Part shown: piece after piece, positions 63,762 through 64,000 of the stretch | How positions within the stretch are numbered: the stretch's first letter is position 1 | Layout of the letters: every line of letters starts with the position of its first letter | Assembly: GCA_021018815.1 (NCBI GenBank) | Contig: JAITYX010000074.1 | Span: 310,001 to 374,000 of the forward strand | Length of the DNA: 64,000 bases | From: Talinum fruticosum | Taxonomy: Eukaryota > Streptophyta > Magnoliopsida > Caryophyllales > Talinaceae | Reading direction: 5' to 3' | Program-made: the position numbers and the translations under genes | The notes under the pieces: generated by a model | What the model was told of the DNA's origin: nothing | The model's input: the letters and a program-made list of their open reading frames with translations, nothing else | Database searches by the model: none

Positions 63762-64000
63762 TGATATTATTTTTTTAAATTAAATATAATAAATATTATA
63801 TTAGATAGAAAATAAATATAAATTTTGTAAAAATAGTAAGAAAATGAAGTTTTATGAATGAAGATAATTTGTATACAAAACATAAATATAATTATATTTA
63901 AAAAGAAAATAAAATCATATATATAAATTTAAAGGACAATTTAGACGTAAGAGCATAAATATTCACCAAATATCTTTTCCTCAAACATTTAATTTTATGA

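Overview
This window is nuclear DNA from a flowering plant, most likely a eudicot. The genes are split by GT-AG introns, the spacers are AT-rich, microsatellites are long, and the transposon families are plant types (Stowaway-like MITEs, hAT, CACTA, Helitron, LINE). I cannot name the species.

Five protein genes are present. On the minus strand, at the left edge, is the first exon of the chloroplast PPDK regulatory protein (RP1; 1629-2098), followed by a complete three-exon gibberellin 2-oxidase of the GA2ox7/8 type (4798-10988), whose 4.7-kb first intron holds a GC-rich island. On the plus strand come a ten-exon ER-membrane DnaJ protein of the DNAJC25/dnaJ 50 type (21344-26473), a sixteen-exon tyrosyl-DNA phosphodiesterase 1 with an N-terminal FHA domain (TDP1; 33899-50390), and a five-exon ankyrin-PGG membrane protein (58911-62057). 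They belong to unrelated pathways (C4/chloroplast enzyme control, gibberellin turnover, ER folding, DNA repair, membrane signalling), so this is an ordinary plant gene neighbourhood rather than a cluster.

The spacers and large introns hold most of the structure. Between 11 and 21 kb are MITEs and an insertion whose empty-site paralogue lies nearby. A decayed LINE (27.1-29.2 kb) is followed by a 3.05-kb Helitron (30246-33294) that splits an AAT microsatellite. TDP1 introns carry a hAT MITE, a LINE remnant, three tandem-repeat blocks and a 934-bp Stowaway-like element that contains a complete 35-codon ORF. The 51.4-54.2 kb spacer is a nest of transposons: a 1,283-bp element whose inverted arms are built of 91-bp tandem repeats with an 11-bp target duplication, a 937-bp hAT-like element, and a probable outer MITE. 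Next come a CACTA remnant, a decayed LRR-protein pseudogene and, beyond the ankyrin gene, a duplicated piece of TDP1 around exon 11.

Three of the five genes show single-base frame disagreements (RP1 exon 1; TDP1 exon 4/5 junction; two places in the ankyrin gene). All can be explained by one missing base and all can be placed in short homopolymers. That pattern suggests residual assembly errors as much as real mutations. GA2ox and the DnaJ gene are intact in frame throughout. The best candidates for something undescribed are the 35-codon ORF inside its MITE and the 91-bp-repeat-armed transposon.
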